A stretch of DNA of 64,000 nt, taken from NCBI RefSeq assembly GCF_022440805.1, contig NZ_JAKNTK010000001.1, forward strand, positions 3,286,001-3,350,000, written 5' to 3'. The notes beneath the pieces were generated by a model, which was not told where the DNA came from, made no database searches, and saw only the letters and a program-made list of their open reading frames with translations. This stretch comes from Holdemania massiliensis (GTDB taxonomy: Bacteria; Bacillota_I; Bacilli_A; Erysipelotrichales; Erysipelotrichaceae). Position 1 is the stretch's first letter. Each line of letters opens with the position of its first letter. Made by a program: the position numbers and the translations under genes. Shown piece after piece: positions 54,833 to 63,682 of the stretch.

Positions 54833-55303
54833 CTTTTTCCGGGATCGGGCCGGCTTCTTTGTCAGCTCTATGGGCGGCTCTGGTTCCAGCCATTCCTCCT
54901 TATCTTCATGAATTAAATTCGCTGCCTCCAGTGAAGAAAAAGGAGTCCGCTGCGGCCACTGCTGATCCTGCCGGGCCAGCTCTTTCGCGATGATCCGGAT
55001 CAAGCGTTGATGGGCCGGCGAACAGAGATGATAGTGATCAAGCAGCTCCACGTCCTTATTTTCCAATACAATATCCTGAGTTTTCCGAACATATCCATGA
55101 TAATCGAGCAAATAGTTGAAATCCACGCCGAAGATTTCCGCCATCTTGCACAATGTGCGGATATCCGGCTCCGCGGTATTATTTTCATAACGGGAAATCG
55201 CACCGTCGCTTAAGCTTAAACTCTGACCTAACGCTTTCTGGCTGATGCCGCGTTCTTCCCGCAGCAGCCGCAGATTTTCACCCAGCGAACGTTTTGCTTT
55301 CAT
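54815..55303 (-). CDS. XRE-family helix-turn-helix regulator
   Basis: A 162-residue regulator. A Cro/C1-type helix-turn-helix is at about residues 8-65 (LGENLRLLREERGISQKALGQ, SLSDGAISRYENNTAEPDIRTLCKMAEIFGV). A helical middle part (90-115) may mediate dimerisation, and the C terminus is very basic (KKPARSRKKKKTDS), possibly extra DNA contact. The signal is unknown. GGGAGG lies before the ATG. Confidence 0.9.
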   Translation of the reverse strand: MKAKRSLGENLRLLREERGISQKALGQSLSLSDGAISRYENNTAEPDIRTLCKMAEIFGVDFNYLLDYHGYVRKTQDIVLENKDVELLDHYHLCSPAHQRLIRIIAKELARQDQQWPQRTPFSSLEAANLIHEDKEEWLEPEPPIELTKKPARSRKKKKTDS

Positions 55304-55440
55304 CCTGCGCCTCCCTTCCAGTTATTTTTGTATATGAATCATAACGCAAAACAACGTAAAAATTTGCCGTTTCTCGGTAATGGATAATCTTTATTTTTCT
55401 CTTTCATCGAGATATAATAAGGCCAAACAAGGAGGAACTT

Positions 55441-55632
55441 ATGGAAAATCCATTTCAGATGCAGCTAAGTTCGCTGCTGAAAGCCGCAAATACCGATCTG
55501 CGCCGTCTGGACGCGCTGCTTTACATCTGCTGCACGCAGGCATCCCAACATTGTCCGTTTACACAAAAGGCCTGTGATCAACATTGCTTAGCCAACATTG
55601 AAATGGCTAAAAAGGCTTCCTCAGCGCAGTAA
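55441..55632 (+). CDS. Small Cys-containing protein of 63 residues
   Basis: A 63-residue soluble protein (MENPFQMQLSSLLKAANTDL at the start) with five Cys between residues 30 and 50 (ICCTQASQHCPFTQKACDQHC), which could form a metal site or disulfides. AAGGAGG lies 7 bases before the ATG and a strong terminator follows, so it is likely a real gene. No family recognised. It sits between the HTH gene and htpG. Confidence 0.7.
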   Translation: MENPFQMQLSSLLKAANTDLRRLDALLYICCTQASQHCPFTQKACDQHCLANIEMAKKASSAQ

Positions 55633-55666
55633 GACACACTTTTCACCCACAAATTCAGCTTCGATG

Positions 55667-55692
55667 AAAGGATGCCCGGCATCCTTTTCTTT
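55667..55692 (+). terminator. Terminator after the 63-residue gene
   Basis: AAAGGATGC (55667-55675) pairs with GCATCCTTT (55679-55687) across a 3-base loop, followed by a T-rich run. Confidence 0.88.
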
Positions 55693-55731
55693 TTTATATC
55701 CTTTAAATTTGTGGAAAAGTGCGCAGCGGTC

Positions 55732-55760
55732 TTGTCAGGATCCGGGAAAAGTGTTATATT
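55732..55760 (+). promoter_or_regulatory. htpG promoter
   Basis: TTGTCA (55732-55737) and TATATT (55755-55760) are 17 bases apart. The CIRCE element begins 4 bases after the -10. Confidence 0.78.
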
Positions 55761-55763
55761 ATC

Positions 55764-55790
55764 TTAGCAGTCACTTATCAAGAGTGCTAA
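55764..55790 (+). promoter_or_regulatory. CIRCE element (HrcA operator) upstream of htpG
   Basis: TTAGCAGTC-N9-GAGTGCTAA matches the CIRCE consensus TTAGCACTC-N9-GAGTGCTAA at 17 of 18 positions. It overlaps the predicted transcription start and ends just before the ribosome site AAGGAGG. It points to HrcA repression and heat-shock induction of htpG. Confidence 0.9.
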
Positions 55791-55805
55791 AAGGAGGAAA
55801 TCATT

Positions 55806-57701
55806 ATGGCTAAAAAACAGTTTAAAGCTGAATCCAAGCGTCTTTTGGATCTGATGATTCATTCTATCTATACCAACAAGGAAATCTTTCTGCGGGAGCT
55901 GATCTCCAATGCATCCGATGCCCTCGACAAACGGTATTACCTGTCGCTGACGGATGAGAATCAGCGCGTGGATAAGAGTGAATTAAAAATCCGCATCGAT
56001 TTGGATAAGGATAACCGCACGATTACGTTAACCGATTCAGGTATCGGCATGACTCAGGAGGAACTGGAAAACAACCTCGGTACGATCGCCCACAGCGGAT
56101 CGCTGGAATTCAAGCAGAAGCTGGAGGAAGGCACCAGTGATGTCGACATTATCGGTCAGTTCGGCGTCGGCTTCTATTCCGCGTTCATGGTCGCGCAGCG
56201 CATCATTGTTGAAACCCGCAGCGCCCAGAGCGAACAGGGCTATTCCTGGATCTCCAACGGCGAGGATGGCTACACCGTTTCCCCGATCATAAAGGAAACG
56301 GTCGGTACCAAGATCATTCTGGAATTGAAGGAAGAAAGTGAAGATGATAAAGTCGATCAGTATCTGGATGAATACACGATCAAAAATCTGATCCGGAAAT
56401 ATTCCGACTATGTCCGCTGGCCGATTGAGATGGAAGTCGAAACGACAAAAACCATCGAAGGCAAGGACGAACCGGAAACGGTCAAGGAAATCCAGACCTT
56501 GAACTCCATGGTTCCGTTATGGAAGCGCAATAAATCCGAAATCAAGGAAGACGAATACAACGATTTCTATAAAAATAAATTCATGGACTGGGAAAACCCA
56601 GCCAAGGTCATGCACTATTCCGTAGAAGGCACAACCTCCTATAACGCGCTGTTGTTTATTCCGGCAAAAACGCCGTACAATTTCTACAGCGCCGATTATG
56701 AACCAGGTCTGCAGCTGTACTGCAAAGGCGTGTTCATCATGGATAAAGCCAAGGATCTCGTTCCGGATTACTTCCGCTTTGTCCGCGGCTTAGTTGACAG
56801 CGACGATCTGAATCTGAACATTTCGCGTGAAATCCTCCAGCAGGACCGTCAGATGAAAACCTTGGCCAAGAGCATTGAAAAGAAGATCAAAAACACGCTG
56901 GAAGACATGTTGAAAAATGATCGGGAAAAATATGAAGAATTCTTCAAAAACTTCGGTCTGTCACTGAAATTCGGCGTCTATCAGGATTACGGCATGCATA
57001 AGGATCAGCTGCAGGATCTGCTTTTGTTCAAGTCTACGCACAATGATGAATACACGACTTTGGACGAATATGTCTCACGGATGAAGGAAGGTCAGGATCA
57101 GATCTACTTCGCCAGCGGAGAAAGCCTGGAGATGATTAAAAAGCTGCCGCAGATGGAAAAGCTTCAGGACAAAGGCTACGAAGTACTGTATTTCACAGAT
57201 GATGTCGATGAATTCGCAGCCAACATCATGATGGAATACAAGGAAAAGAAATTCAAATCCATCAACCAGGGTGATCTGGATCTGGATGATGAAGAAGAAA
57301 AGAAGGCCAAGGAAGAAAAGACCCAGGAAAACAAGTCCATGCTGGATAAGATGAAAGAGGCTCTGGGCGAAAAGGTCAAGGAAGTCCGCCTGTCCTCCCG
57401 TCTGAAATCGCATCCGGTCTGCCTGGTTTCGGATGAAGGTCTGTCGATGGAAATGGAAAAGGTTCTGAATCAGATGCCGAATCAGAATGAAGTCAAGGCC
57501 GGCAAGATTCTGGAAATCAATCCGGATCATGAAATCTTCACCACCCTGCAGAAGATCTATGACAAGCATCCGGAGCTGATGGACGAATACACAGATCTGC
57601 TTTATACCCAGGCGATGCTGATTGAGGGCTACAAGATTGAAGATCCGATCGCGTATGCCAATCAGGTCTGCGATCTGATGATCCGCGCTAATCAGGAATA
57701 A
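55806..57701 (+). CDS. htpG: Chaperone protein HtpG (Hsp90)
   Basis: A 631-residue bacterial Hsp90. The N-terminal GHKL ATPase shows FLRELISNASDALDK, LTDSGIGMTQEEL and IGQFGVGFYSAFMVA (about residues 30-130). The middle domain contains the conserved RGLVDSDDLNLNISREILQ stretch (about 330-350), and the C-terminal dimerisation domain follows after an acidic linker (LDLDDEEEKKAKEEK near 500). It folds or stabilises client proteins in the cytoplasm. The CIRCE element in its promoter places it under HrcA. Confidence 0.97.
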   Translation: MAKKQFKAESKRLLDLMIHSIYTNKEIFLRELISNASDALDKRYYLSLTDENQRVDKSELKIRIDLDKDNRTITLTDSGIGMTQEELENNLGTIAHSGSLEFKQKLEEGTSDVDIIGQFGVGFYSAFMVAQRIIVETRSAQSEQGYSWISNGEDGYTVSPIIKETVGTKIILELKEESEDDKVDQYLDEYTIKNLIRKYSDYVRWPIEMEVETTKTIEGKDEPETVKEIQTLNSMVPLWKRNKSEIKEDEYNDFYKNKFMDWENPAKVMHYSVEGTTSYNALLFIPAKTPYNFYSADYEPGLQLYCKGVFIMDKAKDLVPDYFRFVRGLVDSDDLNLNISREILQQDRQMKTLAKSIEKKIKNTLEDMLKNDREKYEEFFKNFGLSLKFGVYQDYGMHKDQLQDLLLFKSTHNDEYTTLDEYVSRMKEGQDQIYFASGESLEMIKKLPQMEKLQDKGYEVLYFTDDVDEFAANIMMEYKEKKFKSINQGDLDLDDEEEKKAKEEKTQENKSMLDKMKEALGEKVKEVRLSSRLKSHPVCLVSDEGLSMEMEKVLNQMPNQNEVKAGKILEINPDHEIFTTLQKIYDKHPELMDEYTDLLYTQAMLIEGYKIEDPIAYANQVCDLMIRANQE

Positions 57702-57846
57702 TTGAAATTCTGTCCAAGGAAGAATGGGAAACCGCTAAAAAAGGGGAATTACCGTTCTTTCTTTTCTTTTGGCCGCGCTTAATGTTATAATGAAATTCGA
57801 TTTGGTTAGATCACAAAACATTCTACAACTTCAAGGAGGAAGACGC

Positions 57847-59190
57847 ATGATCCCGATGACTGAAATCAGCGCGCAACAGATTTTAGGTTTGCTTGGCAAT
57901 TGCTTTGATATGATCGATCCGCGTTTAGTCGGGCATGAACTGCGGACCGCTGGTTATGCCGATCAGCTGTTAGCGGCCGCAGGCGTCAGTGATGAACAGC
58001 GGCGGGATCTGGATTGTCTGGCCTTTCTTCATGATATCGGAGCTTATAAAACCGAAGAAATTGCCCGCATGATTCAATTTGAAACCGAAACCTGCTGGGA
58101 TCATTCCATTTACGGCCTGCTTTTTCTGCATCATTATTCCCCGTTTTCCACCTGGGCTGAAGCTGTGCTGTATCATCACAGCCGTTGGGATCAGATGATG
58201 GCCGCTGGAATCAATAAACAAATCGCAGAGGCTGCCAATCTCATCAGCTTCTGCGATCGTCTGGATATCTTTACTACCTACGGTGCCGGATCCATCGAAG
58301 ACTTTCTGAACCGTGCGCAGGCTCCCGAAAATCAGGGACGCTATGCGCCGGCAATCATCGAACTCGCCGTTAAAACCAGGCTGCAGCCGCTTTCCATGAT
58401 GCCGAAGGATTTTCTGTTTCAGGCAGAACGGCGGTTTCCCTTTACACAAAAGCAGGTTGAAACCTTGTTGATGATGTTGATTGTCATCATTGATTTCCGT
58501 TCCCGGCATACAGTGACCCACACGATGATTACGGCGTCTACCGCTGTCCAACTCGGCCAGCGCTGCGGACTGCCGGACGCGGAGCTGATGACGCTCAAAA
58601 TTGCCGGATTGTTTCATGATTTAGGCAAAATCGGCATTCCTCTTGAAATTCTGGAAAATCCCGGACGCTTAAGTGCTGAGGAGATGGCGATCATGAAAAC
58701 GCATGTTGAAAAAACCGCGGTGATCCTGAACGGCTGGGTCAGTCAGAAGATTTGCGACATTGCCCTGCGGCATCATGAGAAATTAAATGGTACCGGATAT
58801 CCGGCCCAGCTGAGCGCCGAGCAATTGACTTTGCCGCAGCGAATTCTGGCCGTCGCCGATATCTTCAGCGCCCTGACTGGAGAAAGAAGTTATAAACAGG
58901 CCTATACCTTAGAACGTTCCTGCCGAATTCTGGCCGAGATGCGCGATGCCGGTCAGCTGGACGCGCAGGTCGTCAGCGCCTTAACCAATGATCCGCAGGG
59001 AATCGCTGAGATCAATGAACAAAACTGCCGTGAAATAACCGACAGCTACCAGCGAATTCAAGTGGAAAATCAGATCCTGCATACCTGCCTGAAAGAAGAA
59101 GCCTCGGCAGAAAAATGTCTGAATCAACAATGGCACAGAATCAATACCTGGATTTCCGATAAGGCCGATCAATGTGAAACGAATTCATAA
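57847..59190 (+). CDS. Tandem HD / HD-GYP domain protein
   Basis: A 447-residue cytoplasmic protein with two HD domains. The N-terminal one (about 25-180) has the HD pair in LAFLHDIGAY and a downstream CDRLDIF. The C-terminal one (about 215-390) is an HD-GYP domain with IAGLFHDLGKIGIP, the HHEKLNGTGYP stretch and LAVADIFSALTGERSYK. HD-GYP proteins hydrolyse cyclic di-GMP or related dinucleotides. No GGDEF or sensor domain is attached. AAGGAGG precedes the ATG at 57847; a longer upstream frame runs through the promoter (TATAAT near 57786) and is rejected. Confidence 0.9.
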   Translation: MIPMTEISAQQILGLLGNCFDMIDPRLVGHELRTAGYADQLLAAAGVSDEQRRDLDCLAFLHDIGAYKTEEIARMIQFETETCWDHSIYGLLFLHHYSPFSTWAEAVLYHHSRWDQMMAAGINKQIAEAANLISFCDRLDIFTTYGAGSIEDFLNRAQAPENQGRYAPAIIELAVKTRLQPLSMMPKDFLFQAERRFPFTQKQVETLLMMLIVIIDFRSRHTVTHTMITASTAVQLGQRCGLPDAELMTLKIAGLFHDLGKIGIPLEILENPGRLSAEEMAIMKTHVEKTAVILNGWVSQKICDIALRHHEKLNGTGYPAQLSAEQLTLPQRILAVADIFSALTGERSYKQAYTLERSCRILAEMRDAGQLDAQVVSALTNDPQGIAEINEQNCREITDSYQRIQVENQILHTCLKEEASAEKCLNQQWHRINTWISDKADQCETNS

Positions 59191-59221
59191 TGCTTCCTTT
59201 AAAGCGTTATTCCTTTTTTGA

Positions 59222-59245
59222 GGGTCAGCTGCGGCTGACCTTTTT
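59222..59245 (+). terminator. Terminator after the HD-GYP gene
   Basis: GGTCAG and CTGACC form a stem with a 6-base loop, followed by TTTTT. Confidence 0.85.
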
Positions 59246-59294
59246 CTATTCGGGTAAGTTCCTGACCACGGTCCTTTCATTCTGTTTTCAAACA

Positions 59295-59328
59295 AAAAAA
59301 CGGCTGGAAACAAACTGCCTCCAACCGA
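59295..59328 (-). terminator. Probable terminator of the CDF transporter gene
   Basis: On the minus strand CGGTTGGA pairs with TCCAGCCG (one mismatch), followed by a run of seven T. It lies about 100 bases after the transporter stop. Confidence 0.65.
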
Positions 59329-59424
59329 TATCTTTCAATTTTTTTGAGGATTTCCCCTAAAGCCTCAATGGGACTGCCTTCTCTTCCGTTAAAAGATCAG
59401 TCTAAACTCCTCGAATCGCTTTTT

Positions 59425-60597
59425 CTACTCCGCGATATAATCACGGTCAAAGGTGATCACGGTGTACCACTTTTGCTTCTGCTGGCTCAGTCGGGTATTG
59501 ATCTGTTCACGGATGTCGCTGAAACTCAATGGACATTCAAATGGAACGACAACATCAAAGATCAAATTGGTATGGGTCGGCCCGCTGACCATGCGGAAAT
59601 CATGAAAGCTCAGCCGGCTGTCGATCTGTTCCAAAATGGCTTTGACCACTTTCCGGGCTTCCTCGATTTCCTGATTATCGGTTTGGATCGGATCCATGTG
59701 AATCGTAAACATGACATGCAGCTGCTCATAAATTTCTTTTTCCACTTCATCAATCGTATCATGAATCTGAAGCAGATCACCGTGAGCACTGACCTCGGCA
59801 TGGGCACTGCCGATTAAATTTCCCGGTCCATAGCTGTGGATCATCATATCGTGCAGACCGAGAATTTCCTGCCGGCTCAGCATAATCTCAGAAATCTTTG
59901 CGACAAGTTCCTTATCCGCCGGCTGTCCCAGCAGCTCACTGATCGTATCCTTAATGATCCCATAACCGGAAAACAGCACAAAGATGGAAACCACGACGCC
60001 CATTATTCCATCGATCGGTCCGCTGACAAACGCGGAAAGCACCAGAGAAACGACGGTGGCCGACGTCGCGATCACATCGTTCAGACTATCCTGAGCGGTT
60101 GCCAGCATCACGGAAGAATCAATCCGCCGCCCCAGCTTACGATTAAAACCGCACATCCATAGTTTTACGCCGATCGATGCCGCCAGCGAAATCAAAACAA
60201 TCCAGCTGAACTGAACGGCTTCCGGATGAATCACCTTCATCACCGATCCCCGCAGCAGCTCAAAACCGACGATCAAAATGACGGACGCCAAAATCAGCGA
60301 CGTCAAATATTCAATGCGGCCATGCCCAAACGGATGATCTTTATCCGCCGGCTTCGCCGCCAGCTTATAGCCGAATAAGGTTACCAGACAGCTGGCACTG
60401 TCCGACAGGTTATTGAAAGCATCTGAAGTAATTGAGATGGAATGCGCGATGGTTCCCATCACTAACTTTACCGCAAACAACAATACGTTGCAGGCAATTC
60501 CCGTCAGGCTGCTCAGACGGCCATAATGCTCGCGAACTTTCGCGTCTTCGGTCAACGTATAGTTTTTAACAAATTTTTTAATCAGAAACTCAGTCAT
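59425..60597 (-). CDS. Cation diffusion facilitator family transporter
   Basis: A 390-residue CDF-family metal/proton antiporter. Six membrane helices lie in the first 220 residues; the transport-site acids are seen in SITSDAFNNLSDSAS (helix 2) and ATAQDSLNDVIAT (helix 5), and HPFGHGRIEYL is the family loop. The long cytoplasmic C-terminal part (about 230-390) contains a normal CDF ferredoxin-like domain plus about 80 more residues. Helix 5 has Asp at both positions, compatible with Mn2+ or Zn2+. The ATG at 60597 has GAGGGAG 8 bases upstream; an in-frame GTG lies three codons earlier. Confidence 0.92.
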   Translation of the reverse strand: MTEFLIKKFVKNYTLTEDAKVREHYGRLSSLTGIACNVLLFAVKLVMGTIAHSISITSDAFNNLSDSASCLVTLFGYKLAAKPADKDHPFGHGRIEYLTSLILASVILIVGFELLRGSVMKVIHPEAVQFSWIVLISLAASIGVKLWMCGFNRKLGRRIDSSVMLATAQDSLNDVIATSATVVSLVLSAFVSGPIDGIMGVVVSIFVLFSGYGIIKDTISELLGQPADKELVAKISEIMLSRQEILGLHDMMIHSYGPGNLIGSAHAEVSAHGDLLQIHDTIDEVEKEIYEQLHVMFTIHMDPIQTDNQEIEEARKVVKAILEQIDSRLSFHDFRMVSGPTHTNLIFDVVVPFECPLSFSDIREQINTRLSQQKQKWYTVITFDRDYIAE

Positions 60598-60652
60598 CAA
60601 ATCCACTCCCTCAGATGATTAGTTTACCACAGAAAATAGCGGTTAGCCCAGT

Positions 60653-61210
60653 CTATTTTGTATTCAGCACCCCGATCGGAAGGCGGCGCGGCATCCGATG
60701 GCAGAATAAGCGCAGACGGATTGGAAAATACGGCAGAAAGATCAGCAGCGGGAACAAACCCAACGGCCAGGCTGAGGAGCTGGCAGCATAGTGCGGCTGC
60801 ATCACATAGCCGCGCAAAGAGGCCGGCATCGCAAACAACAGCCCGCAGAACAACAAGGCCAATGCCATCAGCCAATCCAGCAGCCATCGGACTTCCTGCC
60901 GTTCATCTTTTGTCATGGAAGTCAGCCAGCGGCAGCCCAGCATCGCAATGACACTGTTGAGCACAACGCTGAGCTGCCATTGGGGATCCGCAGCCATCGG
61001 CTGCATCCGCAGAATCAATCCGCCGCCAATCATCGCCATGACCGCTGCCTTCCAGGGCCAGTGGCGATGCAGATCACTCTGGAATAAAACCAGCGCTACA
61101 ACCGTCGTTCCCAGCAGAAACACTCCGGCATTACCATAACCGGAAATCAGATAGGCCATTCCAGCAAGCTGTCCGCCGGCTGCCAACATTCCTTTATATT
61201 TTACTTCCAT
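60653..61210 (-). CDS. Membrane protein of unknown function
   Basis: A 185-residue protein with five or six hydrophobic segments and a basic C terminus (RLRLFCHRMPRR). No family is recognised. The start at 61210 has AGGAGGG upstream. It is divergent from the WYL regulator, with the 18-base palindrome between them, so it is a candidate target of that regulator. It ends 56 bases before the CDF gene start on the same strand. Confidence 0.7.
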   Translation of the reverse strand: MEVKYKGMLAAGGQLAGMAYLISGYGNAGVFLLGTTVVALVLFQSDLHRHWPWKAAVMAMIGGGLILRMQPMAADPQWQLSVVLNSVIAMLGCRWLTSMTKDERQEVRWLLDWLMALALLFCGLLFAMPASLRGYVMQPHYAASSSAWPLGLFPLLIFLPYFPIRLRLFCHRMPRRLPIGVLNTK

Positions 61211-61263
61211 CCTATGTTCCCTCCTCAATCTGTGCCTAATCATACCACAGCTGTGATTTTAGA

Positions 61264-61292
61264 TTGTCCGATTAATCGGACAGTGATACAAT
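61264..61292 (+). promoter_or_regulatory. Promoter of the WYL gene with perfect 18-bp palindrome
   Basis: TTGTCC (61264-61269) and TACAAT (61287-61292) are 17 bases apart. TGTCCGATTAATCGGACA (61265-61282), a perfect palindrome, covers the -35 box and most of the spacer, so a bound regulator would block the promoter. It also lies upstream of the divergent membrane protein gene. Confidence 0.8.
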
Positions 61293-61323
61293 ATTTTTAA
61301 GAAAATGAAAAGAGGCGGCATTC

Positions 61324-62298
61324 ATGGCCAATCAGCGGCAGCAAAAACAGAAGCTTTTGGAAATTCTGCGCCTGCTTCAGCGCGAAACCGACGCCGAGCA
61401 TCCGATCAAATGCAGTGAGATCATCGCCCGGCTCAGTCAAAACAAAATCAGTGCTGAACGCAAATCCGTTTATTCCGATCTCGAGATTCTGCGCCAGGCC
61501 GGCTGGGATATCCGCTATCGTAAAAATGAAGGCTACTGGTTAAATCCGCGCTACTCCCTAGCGCAGCTCAAACTGCTCAGCGATGCTGTCAGTTCCCTGA
61601 CCATGCTTTCCGCTGTCCAAGCTGAACAGCTGAATGGTGCGCTGATGGCGGAATGTCCGCGTTTTCAGCAGCCGCAGCTGACGCCGGTCCTGCCCGTAGA
61701 CCACACATCCAGCGCGGATATCCTGGCGAATATCGATCAGATCTTAAGAGCGCTGCGGGAAAGTGTGGAGATTGAATTCCGCTACTTTGATATCACCGTG
61801 CATAAACAGAAACGCTACCGCCGCCAGTCACAGACCTATCAGCTGTTTCCGTATGCCTTGATTCGGGAAAATCAACGTTACTACTGTGTCGGCTATTCCT
61901 TTCATCATCAGGGCTTTTCGCATTATCGGCTGGATAAGATGGAACAGATCCGGCTGAAGAAGGAACCGCTGGCCCGCCTGCCCTTTGACTTAAAAGAATA
62001 TACCGCCCGCAGCTTTGGCATGTACGCCAGCGAACCGGTCAACATGACGCTGCGCTTTGATTTATCCTTGGCCAATACCGTCTTTGACCGTTTTGGCCAG
62101 GACATTCTGATCACACGCATTACGGATCAGGATTTTGATGTCAATCTGACGTTAAGCGTCGCTCCGCCCTTTTTAGGCTGGCTGTTTCAGTTTGGCCGGC
62201 GTGTTCGCATCCTGCAGCCGCAGTCGCTGAAAGATCAGCTGCGCGAAGCGGCCGAAGCCACGCTCAGCACTTTAAACGACGAAGCGTCCGATTCCTAA
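61324..62298 (+). CDS. WYL-domain transcriptional regulator
   Basis: A 324-residue regulator with an N-terminal winged helix-turn-helix (IKCSEIIARLSQNKISAERKSVYSDLEILRQAGWDI) and a WYL domain (about 145-230; VEIEFRYFDI, YQLFPYALIRENQRYYCVGY) followed by the C-terminal WCX-type extension. WYL domains bind nucleic acid or small ligands and often control DNA damage or defence genes. The protein probably binds the palindrome in its own promoter and controls the divergent membrane protein gene as well. Confidence 0.92.
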   Translation: MANQRQQKQKLLEILRLLQRETDAEHPIKCSEIIARLSQNKISAERKSVYSDLEILRQAGWDIRYRKNEGYWLNPRYSLAQLKLLSDAVSSLTMLSAVQAEQLNGALMAECPRFQQPQLTPVLPVDHTSSADILANIDQILRALRESVEIEFRYFDITVHKQKRYRRQSQTYQLFPYALIRENQRYYCVGYSFHHQGFSHYRLDKMEQIRLKKEPLARLPFDLKEYTARSFGMYASEPVNMTLRFDLSLANTVFDRFGQDILITRITDQDFDVNLTLSVAPPFLGWLFQFGRRVRILQPQSLKDQLREAAEATLSTLNDEASDS

Positions 62299-62470
62299 TG
62301 CGTTTTTCGCTTTCATCAACAGGATTCCCAGAATGGTTTTATTAAAACCGAAACCTGCCCTTTCCTTTCAAGCCAAGGAACAAATCAATCACACGGGAAA
62401 GGAATGCATATTCAATTCCATTTGAACGTCAGGAAATGCTATAATAAAAAAAGTTAAAGGGGAGAAGTGT

Positions 62471-63187
62471 ATGAAGCTCTGTATCGGTTTATGCGACGAG
62501 AACCCGCTGCATTTGCGGATGATAGCGCAGGAAATCAGGCGCCTGGGCAGGATTCGGGAAATCGAAACTGAAATTTACACCTGGACCTGCGGCTCACAGC
62601 TGCTGCAAGAGGCTGAATCCTGCAGCATCCAGCTTTATCTTCTGGAGATCAAAATGCCGGACATGAGCGGCATTGAAGTCGCGAAGCAGCTGAATCAGCT
62701 CCAGCCTTCAGCGCAGATTATCTTCATTTCCGATTCTTTAGAGCCGGTCTGCGATATTTATGAAACCGAGCATCTTTATTTTATCCTGAAGTCTCAGCTG
62801 GCAAGGCGGCTGCCGGATGCCTTGGACCGTGCTTTAATGAAGCTGGGAAAAGCCCAGAAGGGTGTCAGCTTTATGCTTCACAGCCGCCGTCAGGTAACCC
62901 CGATTCCGCTTCATTCGATTGTGTGCATCGAAAAAGAACTGCGTAAGATCATCATCACGACCACACATGAGCGTTATGAAATGTATGCCAAGCTTCAGGA
63001 TGCGTTAGCATCGCTGCCGCCGAATGACTTCGTTCAATGTCATCGTTCCTACATCGTCGCTTTCCGCCATATTGAACAAATTTGCGGCAATGAAATCCTG
63101 CTTTCCAACGGTCAGCGGCTGCCCATCGGCAGAACTTTTATGCAGCCGCTTAAAGAAGCCCTGACGCAACGGCAGTTTTCTTCCTGA
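62471..63187 (+). CDS. LytTR response regulator with Glu replacing the phospho-acceptor Asp
   Basis: A 238-residue regulator with an N-terminal receiver-like domain (1-120) and a C-terminal LytTR DNA-binding domain (about 135-230; VCIEKELRKIIITT, FVQCHRSYIVAFRHIEQI, LSNGQRLPIGRTF). In the receiver, the segment that should read LDxxMP is LLEIKMPDMSG, so residue 59 is Glu instead of Asp; the acidic pair near residue 9 is Asp-Glu, and the switch Lys region is FILKSQ. Glu can mimic phospho-Asp, so the protein may be locked active. No histidine kinase is adjacent. GGGGAG precedes the ATG. Confidence 0.9.
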   Translation: MKLCIGLCDENPLHLRMIAQEIRRLGRIREIETEIYTWTCGSQLLQEAESCSIQLYLLEIKMPDMSGIEVAKQLNQLQPSAQIIFISDSLEPVCDIYETEHLYFILKSQLARRLPDALDRALMKLGKAQKGVSFMLHSRRQVTPIPLHSIVCIEKELRKIIITTTHERYEMYAKLQDALASLPPNDFVQCHRSYIVAFRHIEQICGNEILLSNGQRLPIGRTFMQPLKEALTQRQFSS

Positions 63188-63682
63188 TTTTGTTTCTTTT
63201 GTTTGATTTATTCTTCAAATCGGCAATCATCCCATCGTAACGCAAGTCCTCTGGGTTTGTGTTTTTTTTTGCGGTTATGCTCAAATCCAGACAAGGACAA
63301 AGATCCGGACAAGTTCAGTCTTGATTTCCGGTTTTCCGCTCTGTCTGATAAACAATTTCTGACCTGGAATTTCTCTTGAACGATCCATCACAAATTCAAA
63401 CTGTTCCCCCAGGCTGTCGTTGTTCCAAAACGATTCGATCTTTACGTTTCATTTTCGCTTGCCTGAAGCCGCCCTTTTGTGAATTTAATAATAAAAACGA
63501 ATTTCAAGCTTGTCCACAAACCAAAAAGCAGTCTGTTTTTCTCCATCCGAATGGGAAAACAAACTGCTTTCTGTTCAATTGGTTAAAAATCGAAATTAAG
63601 CTTTCTGCATCAAGAGGTTTATGTTGTCCGTTTCCGGGTTACCCTCAGGCGGCAGCTTCTGACTGTGGAACAAATTTTTGCT
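63188..63682. other. Non-coding stretch between convergent genes
   Basis: About 495 bases with no supported gene. A long imperfect hairpin at about 63524-63572 (AAGCAGT/ACTGCTT with inner TGTTTT/AAAACA and CCAT/ATGG) is followed on the minus strand by TTTTTGG and is the likely terminator of the gene at the right edge. Reading frames across it lack ribosome sites. Confidence 0.5.
63524..63572 (-). terminator. Probable terminator of the right-edge gene
   Basis: On the minus strand AAGCAGT and ACTGCTT pair, extended by TGTTTT/AAAACA and CCAT/ATGG with small mismatches, followed by a T-rich run. Confidence 0.6.
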
